Assembly: GCF_030283205.1 (NCBI RefSeq)
Contig: NZ_JASNWF010000002.1
Coordinates: 186,001-250,000 of the forward strand
Origin: Actinomadura opuntiae
Lineage (GTDB): Bacteria > Actinomycetota > Actinomycetes > Streptosporangiales > Streptosporangiaceae
DNA: 64,000 bases
Direction of reading: 5' to 3'
The stretch's first letter is position 1; each line of letters starts with the position of its first letter. The notes below the pieces were generated by a model. It ran no database searches and was not told the DNA's origin. It saw nothing but the letters and a program-made list of their open reading frames with translations. The position numbers were made by a program, and so were the translations under genes. This document shows, in pieces, positions 51,457-61,032 of the stretch.

Positions 51457-53076
51457 TCACTCGCGGGAGAGCGCGCGGGTCGCTCCGGCGGCCACGGTCA
51501 GGCCGAGGACCAACCCGGCCGCCACGATGAAGTTCGCCACCCACTGGTAGACGCCGTTCGGCGCGAACTCGACCTCCTGGCCGAGGCTGCCGATCGGCAG
51601 CAGCAGGTCCAGCGTGTAGAAGAAGGCGTTGAAGTGCGGCTTGTGCCCGGTGTCCAGGACGTCGGGCTTGTGGACGGAGAAGACGATCGTCCCGAACGCC
51701 AGCAGCCCGATCAGCCAGCTCGCCGCCCGGAACGGCCGGTACCCGTAGCCGACCAGGCCGTCCTGCATGAAGCCGACGATCTTCAGCGGGATGCCCTGCG
51801 TGCGTCGCCGGTCGCGGGCCTTGGCGAGCAGGACCGAGCGCCCGTCGGCGTCCAGGCCGAGGGAGCGGTAGGTGGCGGCGAGCCGCTCGTACGGCTGCGG
51901 AGCGTAGCCGTCGGTGTCGCGGCGCAGCCAGGCCAGGCGCTCGCGCGCGCTCAGCGGCGGTTCGAGCGTCTCGTACTGGAGGCCGTCCAGCTGGAGCCGG
52001 TCCGGCCAGGTCGCCGCCTCGTCGCGCAGCAGGTTGATCCGCGCGTACGACAGGTCCGTGGTCCCGGCCACCTTGTCCGCCGGGCGCAGCAGCACCTCCT
52101 CCGCCTGGACGCGCTGGAGGCTCAGCGCCGTCCCCTGCTCGTGCCGCAGGTGCGCGCCGCGCAGGCTGAGCTGGCCGGTGATGTGCGCGCCGGAGAAGCT
52201 GACGGCGCCGTTGGCGGAGAAGCCGTCGGAGCAGTAGACGTCGGTCTCCACGGTGAGGTCGTCGGCGTTGAGCGCGGTGCGCTCGGGCGCCGACAGCTGC
52301 GCGCCGACGAACGACAGGTACCCGCCGACGCGGGCGCCGCGCAGCCGGACCTCGCCCTCCGCGACGAACCCGCCGTCGCAGAACACGTTCGCGGCCACGT
52401 CCAGCCGGCTGGCGTACAGCGCGGCGCCGGACGGGTTGTGCAGCCGCGCCTTCCGGAAGATCAGCTGGCCGCCGACGCGGGCGCCGGGCAGCCGGACCTC
52501 CCCGTTCGCGGCGAAGCCCTGGTCGCAGTAGACGTTCGCCTCGACTGTCAGCCGGTCGGCGAGCAGCGCGTCCCCGCCCGGATTGGACAGCTGGACGCCC
52601 GACATGTTCAGGATGCCGGTGATGTTCGCCCCGTCCAGCCAGAGCCCGCCGGTGATCCGGCTGCCCTCCAGCCACAGGTGGCCGTCCACCCGGGTGCCGG
52701 ACGCGACCAGCCCGGGCAGCCGGCAGCCCATCAGGTGGACGCTGGTCATGCTGGCCCAGTACAGGTGCGGCGCCTCGTCGAACGAGCAGGACGTCAGCGC
52801 CAGCGGGACGCGCACCTCGGCGTGCCCGAGGTTCAGCGAGCCGGTGATCCGGGCGCCGCTGAGCCGGACCGCGGCGACCCGGCCGGGCTCGGCCTCCACC
52901 GCCCCGACCAGCAGCGCGACCAGGACCTCGGCCCTGACCATCCGGTCATGTCCCCAGTGCGAGGCGTACCCGGGATCGTCGCGGGCCGGATCCGCGGACG
53001 ACAGGTCCACGGATTCGCCGCTCGGGAACGCCTCCCACAGGCGGCGCTCCGAAGGGGTGAGGTCCTCGATGTTCAT
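51457..53076 (-). CDS. Membrane-anchored beta-helix (pentapeptide-like) protein, paralogue
   Basis: 539 residues. The same plan as 29991-31466: TPSERRLWEAFPSGESVDL start, long beta-helix repeats (NVYCDQGFAANGEVRLPGAR and NVFCDGGFVAEGEVRLRGAR are near-identical turns about 53 residues apart), then YERLAATYRSLGLDADGRSV and two C-terminal membrane helices. GGAG lies 9 bases before ATG at 53076. No neighbour relation is evident. Function unknown. The internal repeats show recent duplication within the gene. Confidence 0.83.
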   Translation of the reverse strand: MNIEDLTPSERRLWEAFPSGESVDLSSADPARDDPGYASHWGHDRMVRAEVLVALLVGAVEAEPGRVAAVRLSGARITGSLNLGHAEVRVPLALTSCSFDEAPHLYWASMTSVHLMGCRLPGLVASGTRVDGHLWLEGSRITGGLWLDGANITGILNMSGVQLSNPGGDALLADRLTVEANVYCDQGFAANGEVRLPGARVGGQLIFRKARLHNPSGAALYASRLDVAANVFCDGGFVAEGEVRLRGARVGGYLSFVGAQLSAPERTALNADDLTVETDVYCSDGFSANGAVSFSGAHITGQLSLRGAHLRHEQGTALSLQRVQAEEVLLRPADKVAGTTDLSYARINLLRDEAATWPDRLQLDGLQYETLEPPLSARERLAWLRRDTDGYAPQPYERLAATYRSLGLDADGRSVLLAKARDRRRTQGIPLKIVGFMQDGLVGYGYRPFRAASWLIGLLAFGTIVFSVHKPDVLDTGHKPHFNAFFYTLDLLLPIGSLGQEVEFAPNGVYQWVANFIVAAGLVLGLTVAAGATRALSRE

Positions 53077-53194
53077 CGGACGGCTCCGGGGGATGCGGGC
53101 GGGGTGCGGACGGGGTGCGAGTGGGTCGTGTGGGCCAATGGTGCCGTACGCTTCAGGATCGTAAGGAAAAGCGCAGATCAGTGAGGGGGCGACC

Positions 53195-53635
53195 GTGGCG
53201 CGTGTCGTCGTGGACGTCATGCTCAAGCCGGAGATCCTCGACCCGCAGGGCCAGGCGATCGCCCGGAAGCTGCCGCAGATGGGCTTCGACGGCGTCGTGG
53301 CCGTGCGGCAGGGCAAGCGGTTCGAGGTCGAGCTCGAGGGCCCGGCCGACGAGGCGGCGCTGGAGCGGGTGCGCCGGATCGCCGAGACGCTGCTCGCCAA
53401 CCCGGTGATCGAGAACTTCGAGGTGCGGGTGCTCCAGCCCGAGGGCCTCCAGCCGGAGGGCTTCCAGCCGGAAGGTCTCCAGCCGGAGGGCTTCCAACCC
53501 GAGGGCGTCGAGTCCGAGTCGCCGCAGGCGGAAGGGCTCCCGGCGGACGCCCCGCAGGCCGGGACACCGCAGGCCGAAGGGCCGGGCGCGCCGTCCGACG
53601 GCCTCTCCGGCGAAGTGAAAGACCCGACAGTATAG
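53195..53635 (+). CDS. purS: FGAM synthase subunit PurS with QPEG-repeat tail
   Basis: 146 residues; usual PurS is about 80. Residues 1-80 are PurS: VVVDVMLKPEILDPQGQAIA, LPQMGFDGVVAVRQGKRFEV, and ANPVIENFEVRVL. From 81 the protein continues as five QPEG(L/F/V) units (81-105) and then QAEG/PQAG-type Pro/Glu-rich sequence to the end. GTG at 53195 follows GAGGGGG. PurS bridges PurQ and PurL in the FGAR amidotransferase complex. The tail is acidic, low-complexity and of unknown use. Confidence 0.93.
   Translation: MARVVVDVMLKPEILDPQGQAIARKLPQMGFDGVVAVRQGKRFEVELEGPADEAALERVRRIAETLLANPVIENFEVRVLQPEGLQPEGFQPEGLQPEGFQPEGVESESPQAEGLPADAPQAGTPQAEGPGAPSDGLSGEVKDPTV
53435..53509 (+). repeat. 15-bp coding repeats (QPEG) in purS
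   Basis: Five copies of a 15-base unit (CAGCCGGAGGGC-like, with L, F or V as the fifth codon) encode QPEGL, QPEGF, QPEGL, QPEGF and QPEGV at residues 81-105. Multiples of three, so unit loss or gain keeps frame. Confidence 0.85.
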
Positions 53636-53742
53636 CGGTTACGGAAGATTTCGACGGGGAAGTGTTAGCTGCGTCGAGTCGTCGAGCACGCTCCGGGACC
53701 GGGGGCCCTGCCGGGAAGCCCGGGGCACAAGAGGTGACCGGG

Positions 53743-54189
53743 GTGGATATGGAGTTCGCGCTCGCGCTGCCACGGGAGGCGCCGAGCATCCCGGTCGTAC
53801 GCCGGGTGGTGGGGGACGCGCTGCGGGGGCTGGGCGTCGCCGAGGACTGCGTCGCCGACATCCTGGTCGCCGCCTCCGAGGCGTGCACCAACGCCGTCCA
53901 GCACGCCCGCGCCACCGGCGACTACCGGGTCGCCGGCCGCGTCGACGACGGCACCTGCCTGCTGGAGATCGAGGACGGCGGCCACGGGCCCCGTCCCGTC
54001 CCGCGGGAACCGGGGGTTTTGAGCGAATCCGGGCGCGGGCTTAAAATCATGCGGGCGCTCGTGGACGATCTGGACATCGACCGCACCCCCGACCGGGGCA
54101 CCATCGTTCACCTGCGGAAGCGCCTGACCTGGCGGGACGGGGCACTGGTCGGCCGCCTCGACCGCCGGCTCATGCACACGGCCGGGTAG
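53743..54189 (+). CDS. RsbW-like GHKL anti-sigma/serine kinase
   Basis: 148 residues of the HATPase_c/anti-sigma type. The N-box is ASEACTNAVQHA, G1 EDGGHGP, G2 ESGRGLKIMRALVDDLDI and the last strand GTIVHLRK. It likely phosphorylates an anti-anti-sigma factor and binds a sigma factor. GTG at 53743 (GAGG 8 bases upstream) is preferred to ATG at 53749. It interrupts the purS-purQ-purL order. A weak SigB-like promoter (GGTT, then 15 bases, then GGGGAA) lies before it. Confidence 0.85.
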   Translation: MDMEFALALPREAPSIPVVRRVVGDALRGLGVAEDCVADILVAASEACTNAVQHARATGDYRVAGRVDDGTCLLEIEDGGHGPRPVPREPGVLSESGRGLKIMRALVDDLDIDRTPDRGTIVHLRKRLTWRDGALVGRLDRRLMHTAG

Positions 54190-54289
54190 ATTGGTACGCG
54201 CGCGGGGGGTATGTACGACGCGCGCAGCGGTGATCGGCGGATGAGACCCGACCGTCCCGGCCGCACCTCATTTCGGAGGAACAGAACAG

Positions 54290-54970
54290 ATGGACGCTGC
54301 CCGGGTGGGGGTCATCACCTTCCCTGGTTCCCTGGACGACAAGGACGCCGCGCGTGCCGTGCGGCTGGCCGGCGCCGAGCCGGTCGCCCTCTGGCACGCC
54401 GACCACGACCTCCAGGGAGTCGACGCCGTCGTGCTGCCCGGCGGGTTCTCCTACGGGGACTACCTGCGGGCGGGCGCGATCGCCAGGTTCGCGCCGCTGA
54501 TGTCCGAGCTGGTCGCCGCCGCCAAGGCAGGCCTGCCCGTCCTCGGCATCTGCAACGGCTTCCAGGTGCTCTGCGAGTCGCACCTGCTCCCGGGGGCGCT
54601 GCTGCCCAACGCCGGGCTGCACTTCGTCTGCCGCGACCAGCGATTGCGCGTCGAGAACGCCGGCACCGCCTGGACCTCGGAGTACACCGAGGGGCAGGAG
54701 CTGGTGATCCCGGTCAAGAACCGGGACGGCCGCTACACCGCCGACCGCGAGACGCTGGCCGAACTGGCCGACTCCGGCCGCATCGTGGCCCGCTACCTGG
54801 ACCTGAACCCCAACGGCTCCCTCGACGACATCGCCGGGATCTGCAACGAGGCCGGCAACGTGGTCGGGCTCATGCCGCATCCCGAGCACGCCGCGGAGTC
54901 GCTGACCGGCCCGTCCACCGACGGGCTCGGCTTCTTCACCTCGATCGTCAAGAGACTGGTCAACGCATGA
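54290..54970 (+). CDS. purQ: FGAM synthase glutaminase subunit PurQ
   Basis: 226 residues of class I glutamine amidotransferase type: [38 protein letters not shown] (nucleophile Cys), and the C-terminal [10 protein letters not shown] (catalytic His and Glu). It supplies ammonia to PurL. GGAGG lies 10 bases before ATG at 54290. The stop overlaps purL as ATGA. Confidence 0.96.
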   Translation: MDAARVGVITFPGSLDDKDAARAVRLAGAEPVALWHADHDLQGVDAVVLPGGFSYGDYLRAGAIARFAPLMSELVAAAKAGLPVLGICNGFQVLCESHLLPGALLPNAGLHFVCRDQRLRVENAGTAWTSEYTEGQELVIPVKNRDGRYTADRETLAELADSGRIVARYLDLNPNGSLDDIAGICNEAGNVVGLMPHPEHAAESLTGPSTDGLGFFTSIVKRLVNA

Positions 54971-57900
54971 GCGAGCAACGGCCCAACGCCTCCGGCCGCG
55001 CGGCGCGCGACGCCGCGCACGACGAGCCGTCGCTGGACTGGCTGGACGAGCTGAAGTCCGACGCCGACGACCCCGAGCTGGCACCGGTCGACCCGGCGGT
55101 CACCCAGGCCTTCGAGAAGATCCTGGAGGAGGGGCGCTCCGCCGCGCCGGGCGCCGAGCCCGCCCCGGCCCCCGCACCTCCGGCGCCTCCCGCACCTCCT
55201 GCCCTGCCCGCTCCGCAGGCGTCGCCGGGCCCGTTCACCGGGCCGCTGCCGGTGCTGGACGACGGGCAGTCCGCCGGCGCTCCCGCCGCCGACCCCGCCG
55301 TCACCTCCGACGACTTCGCGCGGGCGCTCGCCGAGGAGCGGGCCGCCGCGTCCGGCGCCTCGCCGTACGCCGACCCCACGCTCACCACCCCCGACCTGGG
55401 CGAGTACGCCGCGTTCCCGCCGCCGTCGAACACCTCGGGGCCGCAGCGCGTCGCCGGCTCGGGGACCGGCCCGCAGCCCGCCATCGGGTCCGGCACCGGT
55501 CCGCAGCCCGCCGTCGGCCCGCAGGGGCCGTCCGGCGCCTGGTCGAGCCCCGGCGCGAGCCCGCAGCCCGTACCCGGCTCCGGGACGGGCCCGCTGCCCG
55601 CCGTCGACCCGAACACCGGCCCGCTCCCACCCGTCGGCACGGGCCCGCTGCCCGCGATCGGCTCGGGGACGGGCCCGCAGCGCGCCGTCGACCCGAACAC
55701 CGGCCCGCTGCCGCGCGTCGGCCCGTCCGCCACCGGCCCGTTCCCGGCCCTCGGCCCCACCACGGGCCCGCAGCCTCCGGTCGGTCCCGGCACCGGCCCG
55801 CAGCCTGCCGTGGGCCGCGGCACGGGTCCGCAGCCTGCGATCGGCCCCAACACGGGTCCGCAGCCGGCGATCGGTCACGGCACGGGGCCGCAGCCGGCCA
55901 TCGGGTCCGGCACCGGTCCGCAGCCCGCCGTCGGTGGCCCGAACACCGGCCCGCAGCACGCCATCGGGTCCGGGACGGGCCCGCAGCCCGCCGTCGGCGG
56001 CGGCGCGCGGCTCGCGATCGAGTCGTCCGCCAAGGCCGACACCGGCACCGACACCGTGGCCGTCGCCGCCGCGACCCCGGACCGCCCGCAGCCGTACGTC
56101 GAGCTCGGCATGAACGACGAGGAGTACGGGCGCGTCCGGCACATCCTCGGCCGCCGCCCCACCTCCGCCGAGCTGGCGATCTACTCGGTGATGTGGAGCG
56201 AGCACTGCTCCTACAAGAGCTCCAAGGTCCATCTGCGGCAGTTCGGCGAGAAGGCCCCCAAGACCGACAAGCTGCTGGTCGGGATGGGGGAGAACGCCGG
56301 CGTGGTCGACATCGGCCAGGGCTGGGCGGTCACCTTCAAGGTCGAGTCGCACAACCACCCGTCCTACGTGGAGCCGTACCAGGGCGCCGCGACCGGCGTC
56401 GGCGGGATCGTCCGCGACATCATGTCGATGGGCGCCCGGCCGATCGCCGTCATGGACTCGCTGCGGTTCGGCCCGGCGGACGCCCCCGACACCCAGCGCG
56501 TGCTGCCCGGCGTCGTCGCCGGCGTCGGCGGCTACGGCAACTCCCTCGGGCTGCCCAACATCGGCGGCGAGACCGTCTTCGACGCCTGCTACGAGGGGAA
56601 CCCGCTGGTCAACGCCCTGTGCGTGGGCGTGATGAAGCACGAGGACATCAAGCGCGCCGTGGCCCCCGGCCCCGGCAACAAGGTGATCCTCTTCGGCGCC
56701 CTCACCGGTCCGGACGGCATCGGCGGCGCGTCCGTCCTCGCCTCGGCGACCTTCGACGAGGAGTCGCACGCCAAGCGGCCCTCGGTCCAGGTCGGCGACC
56801 CGTTCATGGAGAAGCTGCTCATCGAGTGCTGCCTGGAGCTGTTCCGCGAGGATCTCGTGGTCGGCATCCAGGACCTCGGCGCGGCCGGCGTCTCGTGCGC
56901 GACGACGGAGCTGGCCGCGGCCGGCACCGGCGGCATGCACGTCGACCTCGACGCCGTCCCGCTGCGCGACGCGACGCTGCGCCCCGAGGAGATCCTCATG
57001 AGCGAGTCGCAGGAGCGCATGATGGCGGTCGTGTCGCCCGACAAGGTCGACCGCTTCATGGAGATCTGCCGCCGCTGGGAGATCCCCGCCACCGTGATCG
57101 GCCAGGTCACCGACACCCGCCGGCTCGTCATGACGTGGCGCGGCGAGACGATCGTCGACATCCCGCCGGTCACCGCCGCCGACGAGGGCCCGGTCTACGA
57201 GCGTCCCTTCGCGCCCCCGGCGGACCTCGGTTCCCTGCAGTCCGATACGCCGGGGCGGCTGACCCGCCCGTCCAACGGCGACGAGCTGCGCCGCACCGTC
57301 CTGTGGCTCGCGGGCTCGCCGAACCTGGCGAGCAAGACGTGGGTGACCTCGCAGTACGACCGGTACGTACTGGGCAACACCGTCTTGGCGATGCCGGAGA
57401 ACGCGGGCCTCGTCCGCATCGACGACGAGTCCGGCCTCGGCATCTCGCTCTCGCTGGACGGCAACGGGCGCTACACGCGGCTCGACCCGTACGCGGGCGC
57501 GCAGCTCGCGCTGTCCGAGGCGTACCGCAACGTGGCCTGCACCGGCGCCCGTCCCCTCGCCGTGACGAACTGCCTGAACTTCGGCTCCCCGGAGGACCCA
57601 GGCGTCATGTGGCAGTTCGCCCGCGCCGTCGAGGGCCTCGCGGACGCCTGCCAGTACCTCGGCATCCCGGTGACCGGCGGCAACGTCAGCTTCTACAACC
57701 AGACCGGCACCACGCCGATCAACCCGACTCCGGTCATCGGCGTCCTCGGCGTCCACGACGACGTCCGCCGCCGCGTGAACATGGCGCTCACCTCCGACGG
57801 CGCCACGATCGCGCTGCTCGGCGAGACCCGCGAGGAGTTCGGCGGCTCCGAATGGGCGCACGTCGTCTACGGCCACCTGGGCGGCCTGCCGCCGCTGGTG

Positions 57901-58311
57901 GACCTGAAGGCGGAGGCGGCCCTGGCCTCGGTCATGGTCGCGGCGCTCCGCGAGGGCCTGCTGACGGCCGTCCACGACCTGTCGGACGGCGGCCTCTCCC
58001 AGACGCTGGTGGAGTCCTGCCTGCGCGGCGGGCTGGGCGCCCGGATCACCCTGCCGGGCGACCCGTTCGTCTCGCTGTTCAGCGAGTCGGTGGCGCGCGC
58101 GATGGTGGCGGTCCGTCCCGGCGGCGAGGCCCGCCTGGCGGCCCTGTGCGAGTCGGCGGGCGTCCCGGTCACCCAGATCGGCGTCGCCGGCGGCGACTCC
58201 CTCAACGTCTCCGGCCGCGGCCCCGAGGGCGACCAGCAGGAACTCTTCACCGTCCCGCTGGCCGAACTCCGCGAGGCCCACGAGCGCATGCTCCCCAGCT
58301 ACGCCAGCTGA
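54967..58311 (+). CDS. purL: FGAM synthase subunit PurL with large repetitive N-terminal extension
   Basis: 1114 residues; normal small-type PurL is about 740-760. Residues about 362 to 1114 are Pur[73 protein letters not shown]. Residues 1-361 are an added segment: an acidic DELK region (20-60), Pro/Ala linker, then TGPxP repeats (164-345). The normal PurL opening ([16 protein letters not shown]) is at 362-377 but has no ATG and is in frame. Start at 54967 overlaps purQ as ATGA. This is the last step of the FGAR-to-FGAM complex. Confidence 0.94.
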   Translation: MSEQRPNASGRAARDAAHDEPSLDWLDELKSDADDPELAPVDPAVTQAFEKILEEGRSAAPGAEPAPAPAPPAPPAPPALPAPQASPGPFTGPLPVLDDGQSAGAPAADPAVTSDDFARALAEERAAASGASPYADPTLTTPDLGEYAAFPPPSNTSGPQRVAGSGTGPQPAIGSGTGPQPAVGPQGPSGAWSSPGASPQPVPGSGTGPLPAVDPNTGPLPPVGTGPLPAIGSGTGPQRAVDPNTGPLPRVGPSATGPFPALGPTTGPQPPVGPGTGPQPAVGRGTGPQPAIGPNTGPQPAIGHGTGPQPAIGSGTGPQPAVGGPNTGPQHAIGSGTGPQPAVGGGARLAIESSAKADTGTDTVAVAAATPDRPQPYVELGMNDEEYGRVRHILGRRPTSAELAIYSVMWSEHCSYKSSKVHLRQFGEKAPKTDKLLVGMGENAGVVDIGQGWAVTFKVESHNHPSYVEPYQGAATGVGGIVRDIMSMGARPIAVMDSLRFGPADAPDTQRVLPGVVAGVGGYGNSLGLPNIGGETVFDACYEGNPLVNALCVGVMKHEDIKRAVAPGPGNKVILFGALTGPDGIGGASVLASATFDEESHAKRPSVQVGDPFMEKLLIECCLELFREDLVVGIQDLGAAGVSCATTELAAAGTGGMHVDLDAVPLRDATLRPEEILMSESQERMMAVVSPDKVDRFMEICRRWEIPATVIGQVTDTRRLVMTWRGETIVDIPPVTAADEGPVYERPFAPPADLGSLQSDTPGRLTRPSNGDELRRTVLWLAGSPNLASKTWVTSQYDRYVLGNTVLAMPENAGLVRIDDESGLGISLSLDGNGRYTRLDPYAGAQLALSEAYRNVACTGARPLAVTNCLNFGSPEDPGVMWQFARAVEGLADACQYLGIPVTGGNVSFYNQTGTTPINPTPVIGVLGVHDDVRRRVNMALTSDGATIALLGETREEFGGSEWAHVVYGHLGGLPPLVDLKAEAALASVMVAALREGLLTAVHDLSDGGLSQTLVESCLRGGLGARITLPGDPFVSLFSESVARAMVAVRPGGEARLAALCESAGVPVTQIGVAGGDSLNVSGRGPEGDQQELFTVPLAELREAHERMLPSYAS
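55456..56001 (+). repeat. 30-bp coding repeats ([10 protein letters not shown]) in purL
   Basis: Sixteen TGP-containing units, mostly 10 residues (30 bp), such as [30 protein letters not shown] and [10 protein letters not shown], in residues 164-345 of PurL. Variants are mostly at the first two and last positions. The bases repeat too, so recent slippage or expansion is likely. Confidence 0.9.
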
Positions 58312-58314
58312 CCG

Positions 58315-58361
58315 TCCATTAGAGGGCGCCCTCCCTTCGGTGGGGGACGCCCTCTAATGGA
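58315..58361 (+). terminator. Long hairpin terminator after purL
   Basis: TCCATTAGAGGGCG pairs exactly with CGCCCTCTAATGGA, with a further inner stem, over the 47-base span. It begins 3 bases past the purL stop and ends 3 bases before the next start, so it may also act as that gene's leader. Confidence 0.75.
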
Positions 58362-58364
58362 CGC

Positions 58365-58871
58365 ATGATCCGAACCGCCACCGAGGCCGACGCCCCCGCG
58401 ATCGCCCGCCTGCACCTGGCCTCATATCGCGCCGCCTACCGGGGCCTCCTCCCGGACGACTTCTTCGCCTACGACCCGGCCGAACGCGAGCACCGGTGGC
58501 GCGAAAGCCTCCGCGACCCGACCCGCACGACCTTCGTCACCGCCCCCGAGCTGGTGGCCTTCGCTGAAATAGGCCCGTCCGGCGTCGCACCCGACCTGGG
58601 TGAACTGCTGGCCCTGCACGTCGCCGAGTCGCATTGGCGGCAAGGAATCGGCGGCGCGCTCCACTCCCACGCCCTCACCGCCCTTTCCGACCGGGGCTTT
58701 CGAAGCGCCACCCTCTGGGTCCTCGACGGCAACCAGCGCGCCTGCGCCTTCTACGAGGCCGCCGGATGGGTCTTCAGCGGCGAGACCCGCCACCGGAACG
58801 TGCGCGGCACCGCCGTCGACGAACTCCGCTACCACCGCGAATTGGGCCCGCCCCGCAGCCTGCGAGTGTGA
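58365..58871 (+). CDS. GNAT-family N-acetyltransferase
   Basis: 168 residues. Motif A HVAESHWRQGIGGALHSHAL; ACAFYEAAGWVFSGETRH is typical of the RimI-like group. ATG at 58365 lies 4 bases after the purL terminator stem and has no ribosome site, so it may be leaderless. Substrate unknown. Confidence 0.83.
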   Translation: MIRTATEADAPAIARLHLASYRAAYRGLLPDDFFAYDPAEREHRWRESLRDPTRTTFVTAPELVAFAEIGPSGVAPDLGELLALHVAESHWRQGIGGALHSHALTALSDRGFRSATLWVLDGNQRACAFYEAAGWVFSGETRHRNVRGTAVDELRYHRELGPPRSLRV

Positions 58872-58916
58872 CCTACGTCGGGACGGCCGGCCCTGGCCCG
58901 GCTTCTTGCGGCGTGC

Positions 58917-59531
58917 TCACGGCGCCAGTCCTTCGCGTGATGGAACCCCGAAACCCACGTGAGGCATCCACATCCGGAGCGCCAGCACGTAAAGGCCGAG
59001 GATGAGAACCGGTGACGACCATCGGGAGAGCTGGCTGCGGTTGGCCGGCATGGTCAGGACGATCAGGGCGGGGGTCGCCGACGCGGCGAACAGCAGGCCG
59101 AGCGTGTTGAGCAGCGCGCCCGGCCGGTTCTGGCATCCGAACATCCATTCCCCGCCCTCTCCGCCGCAGGCGTCCGCCTGGGTGAAGAAGAAGGCGAGGA
59201 GAGAGAACAGGCCGCCGAGGAACCAGGCACACGCGCCCAACGCCACGTCGAGGCGGGGATTCCGAATCGGCAGAGCCATGCCGTCGCGCCGGACGGCACG
59301 CATGTCCTTGACCGTCACGGCCGTCATCAGCCCGATGACGGCCACCACGGCCAGCGTCCCCGCGCCCCACCCCACGCCGGTGCCCTGGAAAGGAGGCTTC
59401 TCGCGGTTCACGTCGTCCGAAGGCCAGGCCGACACGGTCACGACGAAAAGGACCGTTATCGCAGCCCAACCCGCGCCCAGTACCCCGTACTCGCGAGAGC
59501 GACCGCCAGCCACCACCGGGCTTTTGAGCAC
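58917..59531 (-). CDS. Four-helix membrane protein, function unknown
   Basis: About 204 residues from GTG at 59531, with helices near EYGVLGAGWAAITVLFVVTV, GWGAGTLAVVAVIGLMTAV, ALGACAWFLGGLFSLLAFFF and a C-terminal pair including SPVLILGLYVLALRMW. A loop with CGGEGGEWMFGC holds two Cys. Start is uncertain: GTG at 59516 is also possible, and longer frames run antisense to a small plus-strand ORF at 59541. Family unknown. Possibly divergent with that small ORF. Confidence 0.65.
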   Translation of the reverse strand: MLKSPVVAGGRSREYGVLGAGWAAITVLFVVTVSAWPSDDVNREKPPFQGTGVGWGAGTLAVVAVIGLMTAVTVKDMRAVRRDGMALPIRNPRLDVALGACAWFLGGLFSLLAFFFTQADACGGEGGEWMFGCQNRPGALLNTLGLLFAASATPALIVLTMPANRSQLSRWSSPVLILGLYVLALRMWMPHVGFGVPSREGLAP

Positions 59532-59540
59532 GACACTGAG

Positions 59541-59717
59541 GTGCCGAAGCCGGAGACCTCGTGGACGGCGGCGGGGCTCACCGGCCTGGCATTCGCCGTC
59601 CTCTACGGCGTGCTCTTCGACCTGTGGTACAGGCGAAGAATCTTCCAGCAGGAATGGAAGACGGAACACGGTAAGCGCACGCCTCGCCGTAGCCTGAACG
59701 CGTGCAGGAGACCGTGA
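59541..59717 (+). CDS. 58-residue single-pass membrane protein candidate
   Basis: Reads V-P-K-P-E-T-S-W, then one helix (AAGLTGLAFAVLYGVLFDLW), then the basic tail YRRRIFQQEW. It has the topology of a small positive-inside membrane protein. GTG at 59541 is the only sensible start and no ribosome site is visible. It ends 16 bases into the next gene. Too short for composition to prove coding; the overlap with the divergent gene's upstream region lowers confidence. Confidence 0.45.
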   Translation: MPKPETSWTAAGLTGLAFAVLYGVLFDLWYRRRIFQQEWKTEHGKRTPRRSLNACRRP

Positions 59718-60196
59718 CCTATGTGGAAATGACCGGCCGCGACCAACTGATCGCCGCCGCCCCAGTCCCAGACCTGGCCCTCGAACCCCTCGACCGCACC
59801 TCGCCCCTGGTCCCCGACATCCTCGCTCGGGTCGGCACCCCCTACGGCTGGAAAAGCGCCCGCCGCACCCCCGACGAATGGCAGGCCTGGTTCGCCGAGA
59901 ACCCCCGCCGGGCGTTCACCCTCATCACCTTCCAAGGCGAACCCGCCGGCATCGTCACCTACGACCCCAAGGACGACGAGGTCGAAATAAAAAGCTTCGG
60001 CCTCCTGCCCGATTTTGTCGGCAAGGGCCTCGGCGGCTACGCCCTAACGCTGGGAATCCAACGCGCCTGGGAGTTGTCCGCCACGGCCCGCAGAGTGTGG
60101 CTGCACACCTCGTCGTTCGACCACCCCAACGCCCTGCGCAACTACCACCGCCGAGGCTTCCGCACCTACAAAACAGAACACCAAGAACGCACCTGA
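59702..60196 (+). CDS. GNAT-family N-acetyltransferase
   Basis: 164 residues. Motif A is FGLLPDFVGKGLGGYALTLG, with a C-terminal WLHTSSFDHPNALRNYHRRG. GTG at 59702 has TAGCCT 6 bases upstream as a -10, consistent with a leaderless mRNA. The start lies within the end of the small ORF at 59541. Substrate unknown. Confidence 0.83.
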   Translation: MQETVTYVEMTGRDQLIAAAPVPDLALEPLDRTSPLVPDILARVGTPYGWKSARRTPDEWQAWFAENPRRAFTLITFQGEPAGIVTYDPKDDEVEIKSFGLLPDFVGKGLGGYALTLGIQRAWELSATARRVWLHTSSFDHPNALRNYHRRGFRTYKTEHQERT

Positions 60197-60261
60197 CCGA
60201 AACCGAACCCCCCGCAAAGACCGCTTCTGCACCTGGCCAGGGCTTGCGATACTTGCAGCCC

Positions 60262-60534
60262 ATGGTGCTCCTGTTGTCCAACTCCATCTCGCGAACAAGA
60301 ACCGTCCGTCTTCGCGACCTCGAAAGTGCCCCCAACGCCCTCGACGGCTACCCGCACAAGTACGTGGTCATCACGCATAAAGCATGGTGGGGACTCGGGC
60401 GAGAGATTCCGCAGTTCTGCTCGGCGGTCGAGCGCTTGGAGCCGAAGGGATGGGAACCGGTGGCCTGGAATCTCGGCGCCCGCCGCTCCACCGTCGTCCT
60501 CCGCCGGTGCGACCCGGCGCCGGACACGGAGTAA
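60262..60534 (+). CDS. Small hypothetical protein, DUF4177-like
   Basis: 90 residues. YPHKYVVITHK then AVERLEPKGWEPVAWNLG and VVLRR match the layout of DUF4177-type proteins (Y-x-VV strand, helix, EGWE loop), by memory only. ATG at 60262 follows GATACT by about 8 bases, so transcription may start at the ATG. Function unknown. Confidence 0.6.
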   Translation: MVLLLSNSISRTRTVRLRDLESAPNALDGYPHKYVVITHKAWWGLGREIPQFCSAVERLEPKGWEPVAWNLGARRSTVVLRRCDPAPDTE

Positions 60535-61032
60535 GGGGACCGCTGAGGGGATGGGGTCAGAAGACGGAGTTCTGAGCTGCCCAAGATCGCCACCTGCGGC
60601 GACGTCCCGCACCTTCGCGCTGACCTGGACATCATGCCCTCGGTGACTCTCGACGTCTCGTACATGATCGCGACTCCATGTGCCCCCGATGTGCCCTGAC
60701 GCACTCGGGGCCTCGGACCCGGCTACCGTGCCTCCTCCTCATAAGTTCGATCATGGCCAAGGTGGCGGGCCTACTTCGCCGTATTGGCCTGCGGGTGAGG
60801 GCTGATCATGTTCGGCGGCGTTCGCTCCTGTTGCTGTCAGAGTTGCTGTCACCGCTGTCCGGCAAGCACTCGGCAGGGTGGAGTGACCAAAACGAGCAGT
60901 CACCCCTACCTGACCAGCGAACGGGTGGCCTCACCGCGTACGAACGGGGCCGTCCGTTCCGCGATTGTTCCGTGCTTTGCGATCTGGCACGATGACCGTG
61001 CGGGATTGGGTGTATGTGGTGAGGTGGGCGGG
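60535..61032. other. Intergenic stretch, no supported gene
   Basis: 498 bases with lower GC than the window mean, several stops in all frames and no ORF of convincing composition. It leads to the DUF5958-like gene. I see no tRNA, hairpin pair or repeat I can name. It may be decayed sequence from an integrated element, given the integrase remnant downstream. Confidence 0.5.

Noticed and set aside
54793-58281. Long reverse frame opposite purQ/purL
   Set aside because: Shadow of purL; no recognisable family.
60535-61032. tRNA or att site as the integrase target
   Set aside because: No cloverleaf or flanking direct repeat could be found by eye.
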